Assembly (NCBI GenBank): GCA_903813345.2 | Contig: CAIIXF020000008.1 | Location: forward strand, 7,452,366 to 7,516,365 | Direction: 5' to 3' | DNA length: 64,000 nt | From: Owenia fusiformis | Taxonomy: Eukaryota; Annelida; Polychaeta; Sabellida; Oweniidae | Shown here: positions 12,501-23,043 of the stretch, in pieces | How the letters are laid out: the number at the start of each line of letters is the position of its first letter | How positions within the stretch are numbered: the first letter of the stretch is position 1 | Program-made: the position numbers and the translations under genes | Notes under the pieces: generated by a model | What the model was told of the DNA's origin: nothing | What the model saw: the letters and a program-made list of their open reading frames with translations, nothing else | The model's database searches: none

Positions 12501-15500
12501 GATTACACTCAGTATAAAAATATAAAAAGAAGAAAAGAAGTAAAATTAAAGTTTAAACAGGGTGATCATAAAGTTCTGATATACATCTGTATGTTTCACT
12601 TTTATATTTTATTGTCTTTTTTTATGTTATGATACTTTGATGTACCTCCAGGTCTATAACCTTTCTATGTTGCATATAAACAGTGGATTATTACTTGCGA
12701 CAGATGCATGGCTATTTCTCTTTGATCTGAAATATTTGAATAATATGCAAGTACCTGGATCGCAGTTAGGTAAACTGATGGAGTCCAAAGCCATGAAGGC
12801 CTGCTCTCCTATACCCCTGATTCCCACAAACTGCAGACGGAACGGTTCACTGATCTCTCCAAGAGCAATTTCATTGAGACCCCAGCTGAAAATAGAAATA
12901 AAAATACCAGTTAACATGAGGAAAGGGATATATGAGGGGTGATCAAAAAGTAATTGAAAATAAACATGAGTAAATAGTGATACATGTCAGGCCCATAGCC
13001 AGGATTAGCCCAGGGAGGTTCACTTTTTAAAATATCCTAGGGGGTTCACTAGAGTCAACTTTGGCCCGAATATGGCCAAAATCACTCAGAATGGTGAAAA
13101 CTGCATGATTTTGAAATAATTTTTAGTGATAAACAAAATCACTTATAAACAAAAACACACATCTATTATTTACATTTTGCGGCATATATTGACTAGATAA
13201 CTGAATGGTCATAATCAAGTAAAATAAAACAAACAACATTGAATAGATGGCATAATTACTCAGGATAAAATATTTCTTTGGAATGTGAAAATCTATAATT
13301 TCATTTTAAAGATAGATGTCATGTCAGTATGTTAGCCTGAGGGCTATACTAATGCGCCATCTATAAATGAGAGAAGAATAATTCTCTGATATCGAGTCAA
13401 ATTATAGTCACCTGCAAGAGATACTAGAAACGTTTCTTTCAATTAAACCTGTCAGATTCTCAATGTAATTACTAGCAATGAACAGACTAGTGGCAACTGT
13501 CTCGATTATATGCCAATGAACATTATACAAATAGTGACTGCCATTGAGGGCAATAGTGTAAATTATTTCCCCGAGGGAATATCCTCTACAATGTACTATT
13601 CCCGAAGCCGCAGGCTGAGGGAATAGTACATTGTAGAGGATATTCCCAAGGGGAAATCATTTACACTATTGCTCGAAATTAGGCAGTCACTATTTGTTTT
13701 ATTATATACCCTATACTGACTCTTGTCCCGTTTCCTCTGCGAAGGCCAAAAAGGCTTAGAAAGCCCCCTCCCCGGGTCCATTGTTAGCATTAGCTGTGAC
13801 GTCATCAGATGCTCAACAGAAATTTTTGCCTCTGAGACTCTCACATGACAAATTCAATCGCGTTTAACACGCGGAATATATTATCATAACACTTGAAATT
13901 ACACAGACGTATTGAGCTTAGGGAACTTTATACACGTTGCTTATATTGTATCGTTCACGCGCGTCTGTCATGATGAACGGAGTTGATTTGTGTTTGTGCT
14001 CATCCTCCATTTTTCTGTTTTTCGTCTGCGCAGTGATGATGCGCAGACGTTTCCAAGGGTAATAGAAGTTGCAATCGTGACGTCAGCGGGCAATAGTTCA
14101 AATGTATATTCCCGCTGACGTCACATTTGAGGGAATATAACTTTCCGAGGGAAATAGTAAATCTATTTCGGAGCACGTGACTAGGTATTGACCAATCAGG
14201 ATTAGTGTTACATATTGGGTATATAATAAAACCAAATATGGACAAAGATGACATTACATATATTACATTTACCATGTTGAAATTGTTTTGTAATTTTCAT
14301 TTCATCCTTTATACATTAAAAAATTGACTTATTTTAACATGCCCTCCAAAATATCAAAGCATTAACCAGACAAAATGTCATCAACTGGTAAGTTATTACA
14401 AATGGTTCAAAAGTGTAACTATTGTTAAAAAAACAAACCATGCACCAAATACTGAAAACTAGTCAGTTAGTAATTCATTTCTGTGTACAATCATGAAATT
14501 GACAATGTGAAAATAGTATAGTAATTAGTATCTGACAGTTGGTAAGTAGATGGATGAACCTGTTTTACATCTCCCAATGCAAAAATATCAAGGGGTACTT
14601 TAATTGCGCTCCTATCAGATACCGCCTCTTTAAGCAATAAACATTATTATGTATTTCTCTTTGGGCAGAATTAAATACGTATACCTATACTTGAAACATA
14701 CCAAAGGGCATTGTTACACTTGACATGTTCATTCAATTTGTATTATTATGTAACGTACCAGGTAAATGTATATGTAGTCACAGGTAAATACACACATTAG
14801 CACCTATTTACCTTTAATGAGCAATCCCTAAGAGAAAATAACATGATGAATTATCATTGCCCTGACTGAGAATATTATTGTTGTGGCCAGCCCCTGACTC
14901 TATATTGTTGAAATACAATAACATATGTTCCCATTGGTAAAATTCAAAGATTACATTGTCCCAATAAAATGCAATGGATTGTTTATTGTTTGTTTGTTCA
15001 TTGTTTGTTTGTTTCTTGAAAAGGGAAAACAAGCAATGGTCCCTAGCAGTACAAAAATGCATGTGTGTCAACTATGAATTTTTAATTTGTGTTATTCAAA
15101 AACAATAAAAAATCATCAAAACTATGATTAAAAAAATATAAAATTCTTTAAGAGAAAGCTTCATATTTGTGTCTCCAAGAAGACTGTTAATCTGCAATTA
15201 TCAGGTTTTCAAGTATTTACATCCAGTTGAAATAATATTTGATTATCAGATATCAACCAGCCTTATAACATCATAATGCTCATATTTTAAAATGCAATTT
15301 GAGTAAAAATGAGGGGATCTAGCAACAGATAAAGAACCAGCCTTTAAGTGTGTACTTTAAATTGTATAGAAATATGAGAAATGCAGACATGTCATTCAAA
15401 ATTTTGTGAGAAAAGTGTAAAAATATCATGAGCAGACGGACAATTTAGGAAAATCAATTTGAATGGGATTTATCCATCTTGACTACTTGACTTTCCTGGT

Positions 15501-16841
15501 TAGCAACCAAGGTTTCAGACCCCTTCACCTAAATGTCAAATATCAGAACTAATTATATCAATAATTTATCAGTACATTTGTCTATTAATAAAACAGTCTT
15601 TAAGTGACATCGATTTAATAGATATCAGCTAGATTCTCATTGGGTATATTATATTGAGGCATCATTGTGTGTTCTCATGGAAACACAGAGAAACAACAGA
15701 AAAGTCCAGAGGTTTCTGATCAGCTCATGTCATTTTTTAAATTGTGATATTTTGTAATTTAATTACTTTTTCTAAAAATAATTGATATCATATCCAAAGA
15801 AGTAGAATAAGAAAATCAATTTACTTCTTTCTTTTCAGTGACCATTTTCCACAATTTTCAACAATAATGCTCTATTTTTCTTAAATTGTTTAATATCAGG
15901 CCAATGACCTGACACAAAACTGGAAATAACACTTATAAAATAAGTGAAACTGATATATTATGAAAAATGGTAGATATTTTAAGAACTGAGTTGCCATAAA
16001 AATTCCTTCTTCTACGTCCTATGCCAATACCTATTTTGATCCAAATATGACAAATGGTATTTGAGTTACCATGTACATAGACTGATGAATGTATTGACAA
16101 AATGACAGATTTTCTCTTTTCCTTATAAAATATCTTAATAAATCAAGATGGCTTACTAGGGCATCAATGAGAAATCTAGAACATTATAATATGTATACAG
16201 TGTGTGTCTTAGGATTTTTCTGTCACTCGCCAAGTGGCAATCAAGATGTGTTTTCACACTCACCAATGAGAAATTATACTCGCAACAGCATTGTCAATGA
16301 TGATATGTACGTATACTCATGGTGTTCTTGTGAAAAAAAAACTTTAAAAATTGTATGTTTATAAAAATATGTTTATGAAATTAGTAAAATTGACTTAGTT
16401 CTATGAATAACAATGGCGAATTTTATGTTTTTCATGTTTGACAATGTGGCAAGGCACTTCAATTTTACACTAGACTCCAAATATTTACATCTGCCTTGGG
16501 CTACTGTCGAGTGGATATTATGACCCCTACTTTTTACAGTGCTACAGTTTCAAAAATGTACAAATGGAAGGTAATGAATGTTGTCAAGCATGCATGTTAC
16601 TTTCATTTCCACACTACAGTAAAGGATGAAACTTACCCAGTAGAATGTTGCTCATCAAGTTTTTCCCAGATGTCCCGACTGATGTTGGAATTATGGGTAA
16701 TAAGCCTCACTCTGAGAGTGCCGACTGTGACTCCCTTCATCTGTAGGTAGAATTGTAGTTTGCACTGGGGGCCACTAGACCCATACCATGGACTTGTGTA
16801 TGTAGCCCGAAGCTCAGAGTCAACCAGCATTAGGTAATTGC
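3358..16841 (-). CDS. MAM and LDLa domain-containing protein, partial gene of eight recognised exons
   Basis: Modular extracellular protein read on the minus strand as join(16841-16637, 12885-12755, 12078-11941, 11559-11383, 11081-10954, 10788-10616, 9503-9409, 3540-3358). Every junction has an AG acceptor and GT donor, and all seven split-codon phases agree, giving about 409 residues without a stop. Order of domains: C-terminal two thirds of a MAM domain (conserved Cys in GPQCKLQF and LPNC), one LDLa module with six Cys, a complete second MAM domain (CSFEDGMCGW at the start, DIAIDDMSLSPEC at the end), then a Thr/Pro-rich linker. MAM domains are adhesion or oligomerisation folds, and LDLa modules bind ligands with calcium. 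Proteins of this layout (MALRD1, apical endosomal glycoprotein and many invertebrate paralogues) are secreted or single-pass membrane proteins. No start codon, signal peptide, membrane segment or stop codon is visible, so both ends lie outside the recognised exons. The exact orthologue cannot be named. Confidence 0.88.
3911..5065. repeat. 59-bp satellite, about 19 copies with higher-order structure
   Basis: The monomer contains GTCTCAAATAATGGTTGTGC followed by AGTAAATAGCCTATGAGT and GGATTATTGACACATTGAG. Most units are 59 bp, and some are 63 bp because GATTATT became GATTACTGATT. Variants recur in order: a 181-bp trimer (63+59+59) repeats from about 4031 and 4212, and a 118-bp dimer marked by GACATATTGAGGG starts at 4629, 4747 and 4865. 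The array lies in the 5.9-kb intron between exons 9409-9503 and 3358-3540. Confidence 0.95.
5750..6304. mobile_element. Degenerate core-repeat element ending in an ACGG microsatellite
   Basis: Two diverged copies of about 140 bp start with AAATCAGAAAAA at 5761 and 5901. A unique stretch containing GGCGGCCATCTTGATGCG follows, then GTTATCTTCTGGACAGACGG and an ACGG-rich run to 6304. Core repeats followed by an ACGG tail are the plan described for bivalve pearl-type (Helentron-associated) elements. The assignment is by organisation only, and the left boundary is uncertain. Confidence 0.45.
6691..7475. mobile_element. 785-bp Tc1/mariner-like MITE, TIR CCGTATTCTCT
   Basis: The ends read CCGTATTCTCTGTAATTA on the left and its inverse TAATTACAGAGAATACGG on the right. 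The 25-bp terminal inverted repeats differ at one position and are flanked by TA on both sides. There is no transposase ORF. An internal CCGTATTCTCTCCAATAA at about 7275 suggests a nested end. The interior contains a paired TGCGCA motif near 7017-7035. A second element with the same ends lies at 55508-56292. Confidence 0.8.
7476..9408. other. Intron remainder
   Basis: AT-rich intronic sequence up to the exon ending MAM domain 2. I see no further repeat family or exon here. Confidence 0.5.
9409..9503 (-). CDS. Exon 7 of those seen: end of MAM domain 2
   Basis: The acceptor is CTTTATTGCAG and the donor GTGAGTGA. One base completes a Ser codon, then 31 codons give YVLRFVAKRGMRYTGDIAID, DMSLSPEC and FGE. 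This is the near-canonical MAM C-terminus, with the fourth cysteine in SPEC. It ends with one base in phase 1, which pairs with the two leading bases of exon 3540-3358 to make Gly. Confidence 0.92.
9811..10399. repeat. 30-bp minisatellite, about 20 copies
   Basis: The unit is GTGACAGTTGACTTATTAGG followed by CAAAAATGAT or TACAAATGAT. Most units are 30 bp and some are 29 bp because one A is missing. The 30-bp units leave open frames on both strands (a decapeptide-like pattern), but the 29-bp units shift the frame, which argues against coding. It sits inside the 1.1-kb intron between exons 10616-10788 and 9409-9503. Confidence 0.95.
10616..10788 (-). CDS. Exon 6 of those seen: MAM domain 2, third segment
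   Basis: The acceptor is TCAATCTAG and the donor GTATATAC. A second in-frame AG lies four bases further in, but only the first keeps phase 0 with the preceding exon. The 57 codons open VRFYYHMFGKHTAALEVFV, the MAM CLRFWYHMYGxxxGxLxV strand. The segment GINEDHWYRATVPIPA corresponds to the GxQGxxWxxAxVxL region. It ends in phase 2. Confidence 0.9.
10954..11081 (-). CDS. Exon 5 of those seen: MAM domain 2, second segment
   Basis: The acceptor is ATGTGTTCCAG and the donor GTAATAAC. A 2-nt partial codon completes Gly, and 42 codons follow. GYYMYIETSDQKMGAIAQLE is the standard MAM GxYMYIExS strand, and the third MAM cysteine lies in SRSCQ at the end. A proline-rich loop (FPPPPKEATHPD) lengthens the usual LxSP segment. 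It ends in phase 0. Confidence 0.9.
11108..11178. mobile_element. Short remnant of the ATGTCACCAC family
   Basis: It reads ACAAAATGTCACCACCTGCC, then TTGTTACAGATATCGACC, then ATATGTCACCACTTCTGG. The same order of blocks appears at 18112-18242 and, expanded, at 38473-39668. It lies in the 301-bp intron between exons 4 and 5. Confidence 0.55.
11383..11559 (-). CDS. Exon 4 of those seen: start of MAM domain 2
   Basis: The acceptor is TGTTCTTAG and the donor GTAAAACT. It is a phase 1-1 exon of 177 nt. After the short linker GDLPASAS it gives CSFEDGMCGWKHV, the hallmark N-terminus of a MAM domain with its first two cysteines. FNWTRHQGKTPSEKTGPSFD and HTYGNET follow, matching the canonical DWxRxxGxTPSxxTGPSxDHT motif. 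Two N-glycosylation sequons are visible (NWT and NET). Confidence 0.92.
11600..11709 (-). other. Long polypyrimidine tract (transcript strand) before MAM exon
   Basis: The plus strand is almost all purine (GAAAGGTGAGGGGGAGTGAG and similar), so the transcript carries about 110 nt of pyrimidine-rich sequence. It lies 40 to 150 nt upstream of the acceptor of exon 11383-11559, in a 381-nt intron. Confidence 0.5.
11941..12078 (-). CDS. Exon 3 of those seen: LDL-receptor class A module
   Basis: A single symmetric phase 1-1 exon of 138 nt (acceptor TTAATTCCAG, donor GTGAGTCC) encodes the entire module. The six cysteines fall in TCSMAEFRC, GKCINRDKVC, LEQQC and GDESPELC. In typical LDLa modules calcium is held by acidic residues around CDxxxDCxDGSDE. 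Here the Asp before Cys5 is Gln (EQQC) and the Asp after it is Tyr (CLYGGDE), while the first Asp and the GDE acids remain. Calcium binding may therefore be weakened. The exon has a decayed duplicate at 722-875. Confidence 0.92.
12755..12885 (-). CDS. Exon 2 of those seen: end of MAM domain 1
   Basis: The acceptor is CTATTTTCAG and the donor GTACTTGC. The first base completes the Gly codon left by the previous exon (phase 2 junction), then 43 codons follow, starting WGLNEIALGEI. FRLQFVGIRGIGEQAFMALD is the MAM strand that normally reads RGSGYRGDIALDD, and LPNC holds the fourth MAM cysteine. The usual acidic DD before the last strand reads LD here, a mild divergence. It ends in phase 1 before the LDLa exon. 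Confidence 0.87.
12988..13125. mobile_element. CAGGCCCGTAGCCAG-family MITE, diverged copy
   Basis: The left end is CAGGCCCATAGCCAGG at 12988. The family core CACTCAGAATGGTGAAAACT and GCATGATTTTGAAATAAT follows. No right inverted end is recognisable, so this copy is truncated or decayed. It lies in the 3.75-kb intron between exons 1 and 2. Confidence 0.6.
13527..13697. repeat. Long inverted repeat (cruciform-capable)
   Basis: Arms of about 75-80 bp flank the 15-bp centre GAAGCCGCAGGCTGA. The left arm runs from ACAAATAGTGACTGCC to TACAATGTACTATTCCC, and the right arm from GGGAATAGTACATTGTAGAG to GGCAGTCACTATTTGT. Only small mismatches and indels separate the arms. Confidence 0.85.
13696..14232. 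mobile_element. 537-bp inverted-repeat element carrying CRE and NRF1-like motifs
   Basis: The ends GTTTTATTATATACCC (13696-13711) and GGGTATATAATAAAAC (14217-14232) are exact reverse complements. Inside are three perfect TGACGTCA octamers, a 10-bp-arm hairpin CGTCTGCGCA/TGCGCAGACG at 14023-14049, an E-box CACGTG near 14175 and a CCAAT box near 14192. There is no transposase. It abuts the palindrome at 13527-13697 and may be one compound foldback with it. Confidence 0.6.
13797..14123. promoter_or_regulatory. Cluster of three CRE octamers
   Basis: TGACGTCA occurs at 13797-13804, 14078-14085 and 14116-14123. The last two sit in opposing GTGACGTCAGCGGG and CCCGCTGACGTCAC contexts. The octamer is the CREB/ATF binding consensus. 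Binding is inferred from sequence only, and the sites may simply travel with the mobile element. Confidence 0.35.
14233..16636. other. Intron remainder
   Basis: AT-rich intron between exons 12755-12885 and 16637-16841. No additional exon or repeat family was recognised apart from short TTTG-type runs near 14980-15020. Confidence 0.5.
16637..16841 (-). CDS. Exon 1 of those seen: middle of MAM domain 1
   Basis: The acceptor is TATTTCCAG and the donor GTAAGT. The exon carries a 2-nt partial codon, 67 codons and a 2-nt partial codon. It starts GNYLMLVDSE, the usual MAM strand after the first exon (compare GYYMYIETSD in the second MAM), and contains the third MAM cysteine in GPQCKLQFYLQMKG, followed by GTLRVRLITHN and the EKLDEQHSTG turn. 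The exon encoding the N-terminal Cys pair of this MAM domain must lie at higher coordinates and was not found. Confidence 0.85.
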
Positions 16842-16992
16842 CTGGAAATATAAAGGAAATAAATATACTTTTCTACCTACTATTATCTTTTTAAATAAAC
16901 ATTATTTAACAGGATTCCAAGATGGTGCATATTATCATTCATTACAATGATTTCAATTAAATGGATTTGCTTAATATACACAGGCAATATAA

Positions 16993-17152
16993 TTTGGCGC
17001 CGTTTCGGCATCGATAAAATTTGGCGCCGTTCTGGCACCGTTTCGACACCGTTCCGGCACCGAAACCTTTTGACACCAAAATTTGGCACCGGACTAGTCA
17101 GTCCATTTGGTGTCGATACGGCACCAAAATTTGGCACCGAAACGGCATCAAA
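16993..17152. repeat. GC-rich foldback of GGCACCG/TTTCGG units
   Basis: Short units such as TTTGGCGCCGTTTCGGCA and GGCACCGTTTCGACACCG appear first in one orientation. After about 17090 they appear inverted, as GGCACCAAAATTTGGCACC and GAAACGGCATCAAAA. The block is strikingly CpG-rich for this window and lies about 150 bp upstream (in transcript order) of exon 16637-16841. Frames stay open on both strands because of the short period, and I do not read it as coding. Confidence 0.7.
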
Positions 17153-20100
17153 AATCAGATTGCATTTTGGGGGTGTAATACACAAATCTTATGTTCAAAG
17201 CTTATGAAATCTTTGTAGGAAAAAATCTTAGGAAAAAACAAATCATTGTGTAAGATTAACTGATGGGAAACATGGTTCTGCTGATACAGATAACAGCACT
17301 GCATGGGTTTTGCTGTTCATTATAATGAGATTTATAAATGTAAGACTCTTCATCTAATAAAATAAGTATATTTCCCCTGCCAGTATTTACGTATCATAAA
17401 TCCCAATAAACATCAAAGTCAAGGATAGGTATAACCCCGGGGGGTATAACATATAACTCATGTATATTCCATCAGGTTCCTTGGCATAAGTTAATAGCTG
17501 ACCAGTTTATAATCCAAAATAGTTGAATAAAAACATGAAGATTGATATGGAAACCCAAATTAGAAACTCTAGAAGAAAGAAAATAAGGGCGAAACAGTAC
17601 ACAGGAGTAGAATGAGATTTTTGATAAGGAATTCTGCGCTTAACAAGATTGGTGTTTGTGGTAGATCCACAAGGAAATCAAAGAGCATGTTTCTCTGCCG
17701 TCTATTATTGAAAAAAACTACACTATGCTCCTCACTATTTTTCGTTTCAATGAACTGATTAATTTTGTCACATTTCTGAACATTTGATGTGTTCCAACCG
17801 TTGCATCATATTCATTCATTCACTCATTTCTTTTGTTTCTATGTTATATTTGTCTTAACACATGACCATCCAAGTTTTCTTTATGGGCTGCATTAGGTTT
17901 ATCTAATCTATACACAGGGGTGATGGAAGCTCTAAGGAGTGTTGTCAATAATTTACATAGAATCAATATAAAGTTACTCAGCTACAACCTAATTTAATTT
18001 AGAAAAGTGTATGTACTTTATACTATACTCTTAGTGAAAGCTTGATTTAATCTACTTACTCTTAAGATACATACATTATGCACGAGAAGAAAGTAGTATG
18101 AAGTAGAGTAAAAAAGGCATTAACATGCACAATGTCACCATTTGTCACAGACACCGTACACCGACCGCCAAAGACCGAACACCTTCCACAAAAACCTTGG
18201 AGACTATAAAAAGATGTCACCACTTGTGGTAGTGACATAAAATGAAACATCAATGAGAACAACCAGTCATATAATGAAAACAAACCCAACCATCCCAAAC
18301 TATGTAACATGTAAAGGAACAATGTCTAATCTCCCCCCGCCCACCCTCACAATATATCACAATCCAAGACAACAAGATGAATTAGCAATAATTCTATGAT
18401 TAAGCATATCTCCAATCAAAAGTCAGGAAATTATGACACCAAATAATTCTGCTCAGTAAGCACCTTGCATTTCCATTTTAAACCTTAATAGATGTTCATG
18501 AATGATCCCCATAGAAATGAGATCATTGAGACTATCATTGAGACTATATTCACTACGTGATCACTGTTCAGGTTAACTTCAATTCAACCCCAAAAACAAA
18601 CATGCCATCCATTTTGTATAAACAGATAATGCAAAACCCTCGTGAAAATGAGTATTTACTAACGGAGTTCACAAAAAACACTGAGAGAGAAGATGACATC
18701 GGGCTAAAACTAATGTGCTAAAAAGCATACCAAGCAATCAAGATCTATTCAATAATAAAAATTTCAGAAATCTTCTGAGACTTTCTACTTATCCTACAAA
18801 TCGATGATGTTGTGAGTTGCTTCTCTCCATGCTCCAGTTTTTGCTACTTGATATTCTTACTAACGAATGTGTCTTAATCTTTTGCATTTTGAAACAATAA
18901 CGATTAGGAATACTTTACATAAATGTCAAACTGGGAAATCGTTATTGAGAATTTCCCTTATTTAATTTTGAATAAGATATTGTATTTAGTTAAAGACATA
19001 AAAATAGTTTAATCCATATTTCAATATATATATTTTTCATCAAATTTTACTGTTATAATAGATTTTCCCAAAAAACAGTTTTTCAATATCGCAAAGTCAT
19101 ACAGGAAGTCAGACCTAAAAACACCATTTGAATATACCTAAAAGGACCATCCATTACGATTTTTTATCAGAACCATACCCTGGAGAGACCACTCATATAC
19201 TTCAGATGACAATCTAGTTTCCATGCATAAAATGTAAATAGTTTCCAGACAGTGGGGGGTTGATTGGTGTGTACAAAAATGTCAGCTACTACACTTCCCC
19301 CTTTCAACAGAAGTAGTTCCCACGGATCGGAGATATTAATTCTCACCAAACAATTTATCTTAATTCTCAGGTTGAAAAATCTATTAAGACTCCATGTAAA
19401 TTTGCATACTTCCTTCCTGTTTGAGGGGAAAAACTGAAGAACAAATGTGTTGGATATAAAAAGATTCATAAGAGCGTTTAATGTGGTTTTGTGTGTGCAT
19501 TGTGCTACGTTAAGTCTGAGGACAAATTTTACATGTAAAATATGAAAATAGAAATAAGAACAGTATTTTGAATTGACAAGGAAAAATTAAATAAGGCATT
19601 GACAAAATAAAATGTAATTGCAAACTGTGACAATTCATTACAAATAGACATGTAATTTTCATATACATGTATGTATGTATTTTTATTTGCTTGTACCGAG
19701 GTTTGGGTAATAAGGATATTCTTCATGAATTTCTCATCAGTTACATAATAATTATTCCAGTGAAATTAACTTCCAGTAGCATTGCACTATAAAACCTTTT
19801 AAATGGGCCCTTATAATAAAATAGCAAGGTCATATTGAAAACAGTAAGGGAGCGCGAGGAGTCGAGGACAGAAATATATATAAAAAAGAAGTCCTATATC
19901 ATTATTCTCATTTGTTATTTCGTGAACAGGTTTTATGAAAAAACGTAATTCAACTACTACAAAATTCCCAACACAATTAGCCTGATATATTCACCAGACA
20001 GTTTATTATTATTCTAAGTAGTATAGGGAGATGTGAGCTGAACCCCCACTGACTACAAATCAAATAAAACTCATATCCACCATTTTCATAATATTTACTT

Positions 20101-22525
20101 GATTAATAGCAATGAAATCATTGCTATCGATAGGTTATTATATAAATGTATTAGTATTTTGTAAATGTTTGACATTACATTTGATCCCTGGGAGAGTTAA
20201 GGTTTCATTAAATTAATCTGGTATAAGCTCATACACCTACACTATGACCCCCTCATAGCAAACTCCTGTACTTACATGAAAACAAATGTAAAATGAAATG
20301 AAATTAACAAGGAATTAATTAAATAGACATGAAATTAATATCAATTGTTGAGAAATGCCAGGAAAACAGGGAGATGCACATTTAAAAAAGTAAATCAGAG
20401 AAAAAATGGTAAAAAAATACTTAAACATGTCCTACCAATTGCATGTGTGATGAATGTGAGAGACAAATGGCAAGTCTGGTAAATACACCAACAAGTACTT
20501 ATATTAATGAAGGTGAACCCCATGCAGACTGAACAGTTTCTAGGGGAGCAATTTGTCTGAAGTCGTACTAATGATATTGGTTCCCTGGCTTGAATCAACA
20601 AATCTTTGGACCTGACTGATATAATTCTTAAAAACTACTTTTTATGAGTTTATTGAAAGGACAAATGAAAGTGCTTTTGATAATAGTATAAAATGCAAGA
20701 TATATAGAAAGATAAGCTCTAACTCTGTTCAGAATTGAGTAAATCTAACTGGCATTAGCAACATTCCTTCATCTGATTGATATATAATATATTTATACAG
20801 ACAGGTGGTGAGTACATTTTTATCAAACTCACATTTTTCATATCAACAGCATTTCCAATTCTTGCAATTTCTTTTCAAAATATTTGCAGTTGTCACCTTA
20901 ACACTTCAAAGATTGAAAAAATTTGCTTTGTTTTGGTCCCAAAAGTTTCTTTTACCAATTGTGTTTTTTGTTGAGAAAATAGGCCTTTTTGTTACCAACT
21001 TTCTGAAATAGGCATAAATTTTCACAAAAAGGAACCTAATTCTTCCCCTTCTTGTTAATTTCCAGAACCAACCCTTGATTTTCAAGGGCTGGAGATTTTA
21101 ATATAAAAGTATATAGATGCAAGGTATATTACATAATTTGCTTCTTTGCTAAACCATCCAAAATCAACAGAGTACAAGATGACAAATTATGGTTTAGACG
21201 AATTACACCAGGATCAAACAGCCGCTGCAGAGGTAATGTAAACAAACCCTCTCCCTGCTCTAGAAAATTATTTTTGACAAAGATAAAGTACGATTTTATT
21301 TGATAATTGATGAAGCTTTTCTGCAGGATATGAAGGTCCCTGTGTATCCATCAACATGCTATATCTTTGCATGTGTTCCTACCTTTTAACCCCTCACACT
21401 AGGTGCATTAGTGCGCACATCTAGGGTGGCATTACAGACCCATTTTTACATTCCCTTAGTAAAAATTAAACTAAAATTAACAATAAAATGTATCTTCAAG
21501 TTTTAGAATGAAATGACACAGAATGAGTGTTTGAACAGGCTGATATTTGAAACACAATTAACTAACAGCCCCTAAGTTGTATCATCTCCATGGATACTAA
21601 GATGAGTAACATTCAGCTATTTGTTTTCACTTGATTAACTCTACCGGATCAATTGTCACAGCAAACTCCTACAGGTTTCCTGAAGTCTATATACCGGTAA
21701 TAAAAGCCTTGAGAGTGAATTATGCACATACTGTATGTACTTTTACATTTTGTACTTCATGAATGCAGCTTCATTAAGCTGCAACACACCTGATTGCATA
21801 ATTGTGTCTCATCACAGTAGACTTTGTCACTTATGAATTAATGATGCCATATAAGAAAATGAGAAACTTTGGTAAGAAGAAGCATTGGAGCCCTTGAAAA
21901 ACTTTAACCATTTAAATTTCATGTTACAGGGAAAGTTGTTTTTTGAAGATTTTTTCATCCTCTGAATTTTAGCTATCATCATAGGTATTACCCTCTCAGC
22001 ATGTATCTCTGATCTTTAACATCATAGACAAGCTCTTGGGAAAGTAAAGCCACTATGCCAGCTGCTCATGCTTTTTCCATACTATTTTCCCCATTTCTCT
22101 CCAATTTTTGAAAAAGGCATCAATTTGTGTAGACTTTGTGCCAGTTTACTTTATTCTTTTCCAATTGTGCTTTTTTCATTCAACATTGAATTTCAAAAAT
22201 GGTCACCTTGAGATTTTGTTTACTAGAAGAACAGTTTTATCCATGTGAACAAATATTAAGGCGTATCTTATTATTTCAATTTACAGCTTGGAACTGATTG
22301 AGAGTCAGATTGAGCTTTGAGCTTTGTTTGTTCAAATCAACTGAAAATGTTTTCAATGTTGATAGTGTAGTAACTTAAGGCTTTTCTCTTGCATACTTCG
22401 CATACATGATTTTTCTTTTATATCTGTTTATTTGTGATTAATTGTATCTTATGCCATATAGGTGGGAAAGGTGCTGATAAAATGGTGATAGTAGACACAG
22501 AGGTTTATCAACTTGGGAGAGCACC
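17153..22525. other. Non-coding stretch (large intron or intergenic)
   Basis: No exon recognised. It contains one ATGTCACCAC-family copy (listed separately). The remainder is AT-rich without clear structure. Confidence 0.45.
18112..18242. mobile_element. ATGTCACCAC-family element, short complete form
   Basis: The left block is AACATGCACAATGTCACCAT, followed by a single GTCACAGACACCGTACACC, then CCTTCCACAAAAACCTTGGA and GACT. The right block is GATGTCACCACTTGTGG and TAGTGACATAA. The blocks are colinear with 38473-39668, where the single central motif is expanded into a 23-bp array. Confidence 0.65.
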
Positions 22526-23043
22526 GAAAAAGCATTATCTCAATCAGCTAAATCAGAAAAAGCATTATCTCAAACAGCAAAATTAGAAAAAGCATTATCT
22601 CAAACAGCAAAATTAGAAAAAGCATTATCTCAAACAGCAAAATTAGAAAAAGCATTATCTCAAACAGCAAAAACAGAAAAAAGCAATATCTCAATCAGCA
22701 AAATCAGAAAATAACATTATCTCACACAGCAAAATCAGAAAAAAGCATTATCTCAATCAGCAAAATCAAAAATAGCATTATCTCAAACTGCAAAATCAGA
22801 AAAAAGCATTATCTCAATCAGTAAAATCAGAAAAAATAGCATTATCTCATACAGCAAAATCAGAAAAAAGCATTATCTCAATCAGCAAAATCAAAAATAG
22901 CATTATCTCAAATAGAAAAATCAGAAAAATGCAATATCTCAATCAGCAAAATCAAAATAGCATTATCTCAATCAGCAAAATCAGAAAAAGACATTGTCTC
23001 AATCAACAAAATCAAAAAATAGCATTTTTTCAATTAGCAAAAT
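22526..23043. repeat. ~30-bp minisatellite, about 17 copies
   Basis: Units read AGCATTATCTCAAACAGCAA followed by AATTAGAAAA or similar, with length variants caused by A-run slippage. The last units decay (AGCATTTTTTCAATTAGC). Confidence 0.92.

Noticed and set aside
12930-12960. GGGGTGATCAAAAAGTAATTG resembling a mariner end
   Set aside because: Only one end is recognisable and no inverted partner or target duplication was found nearby.
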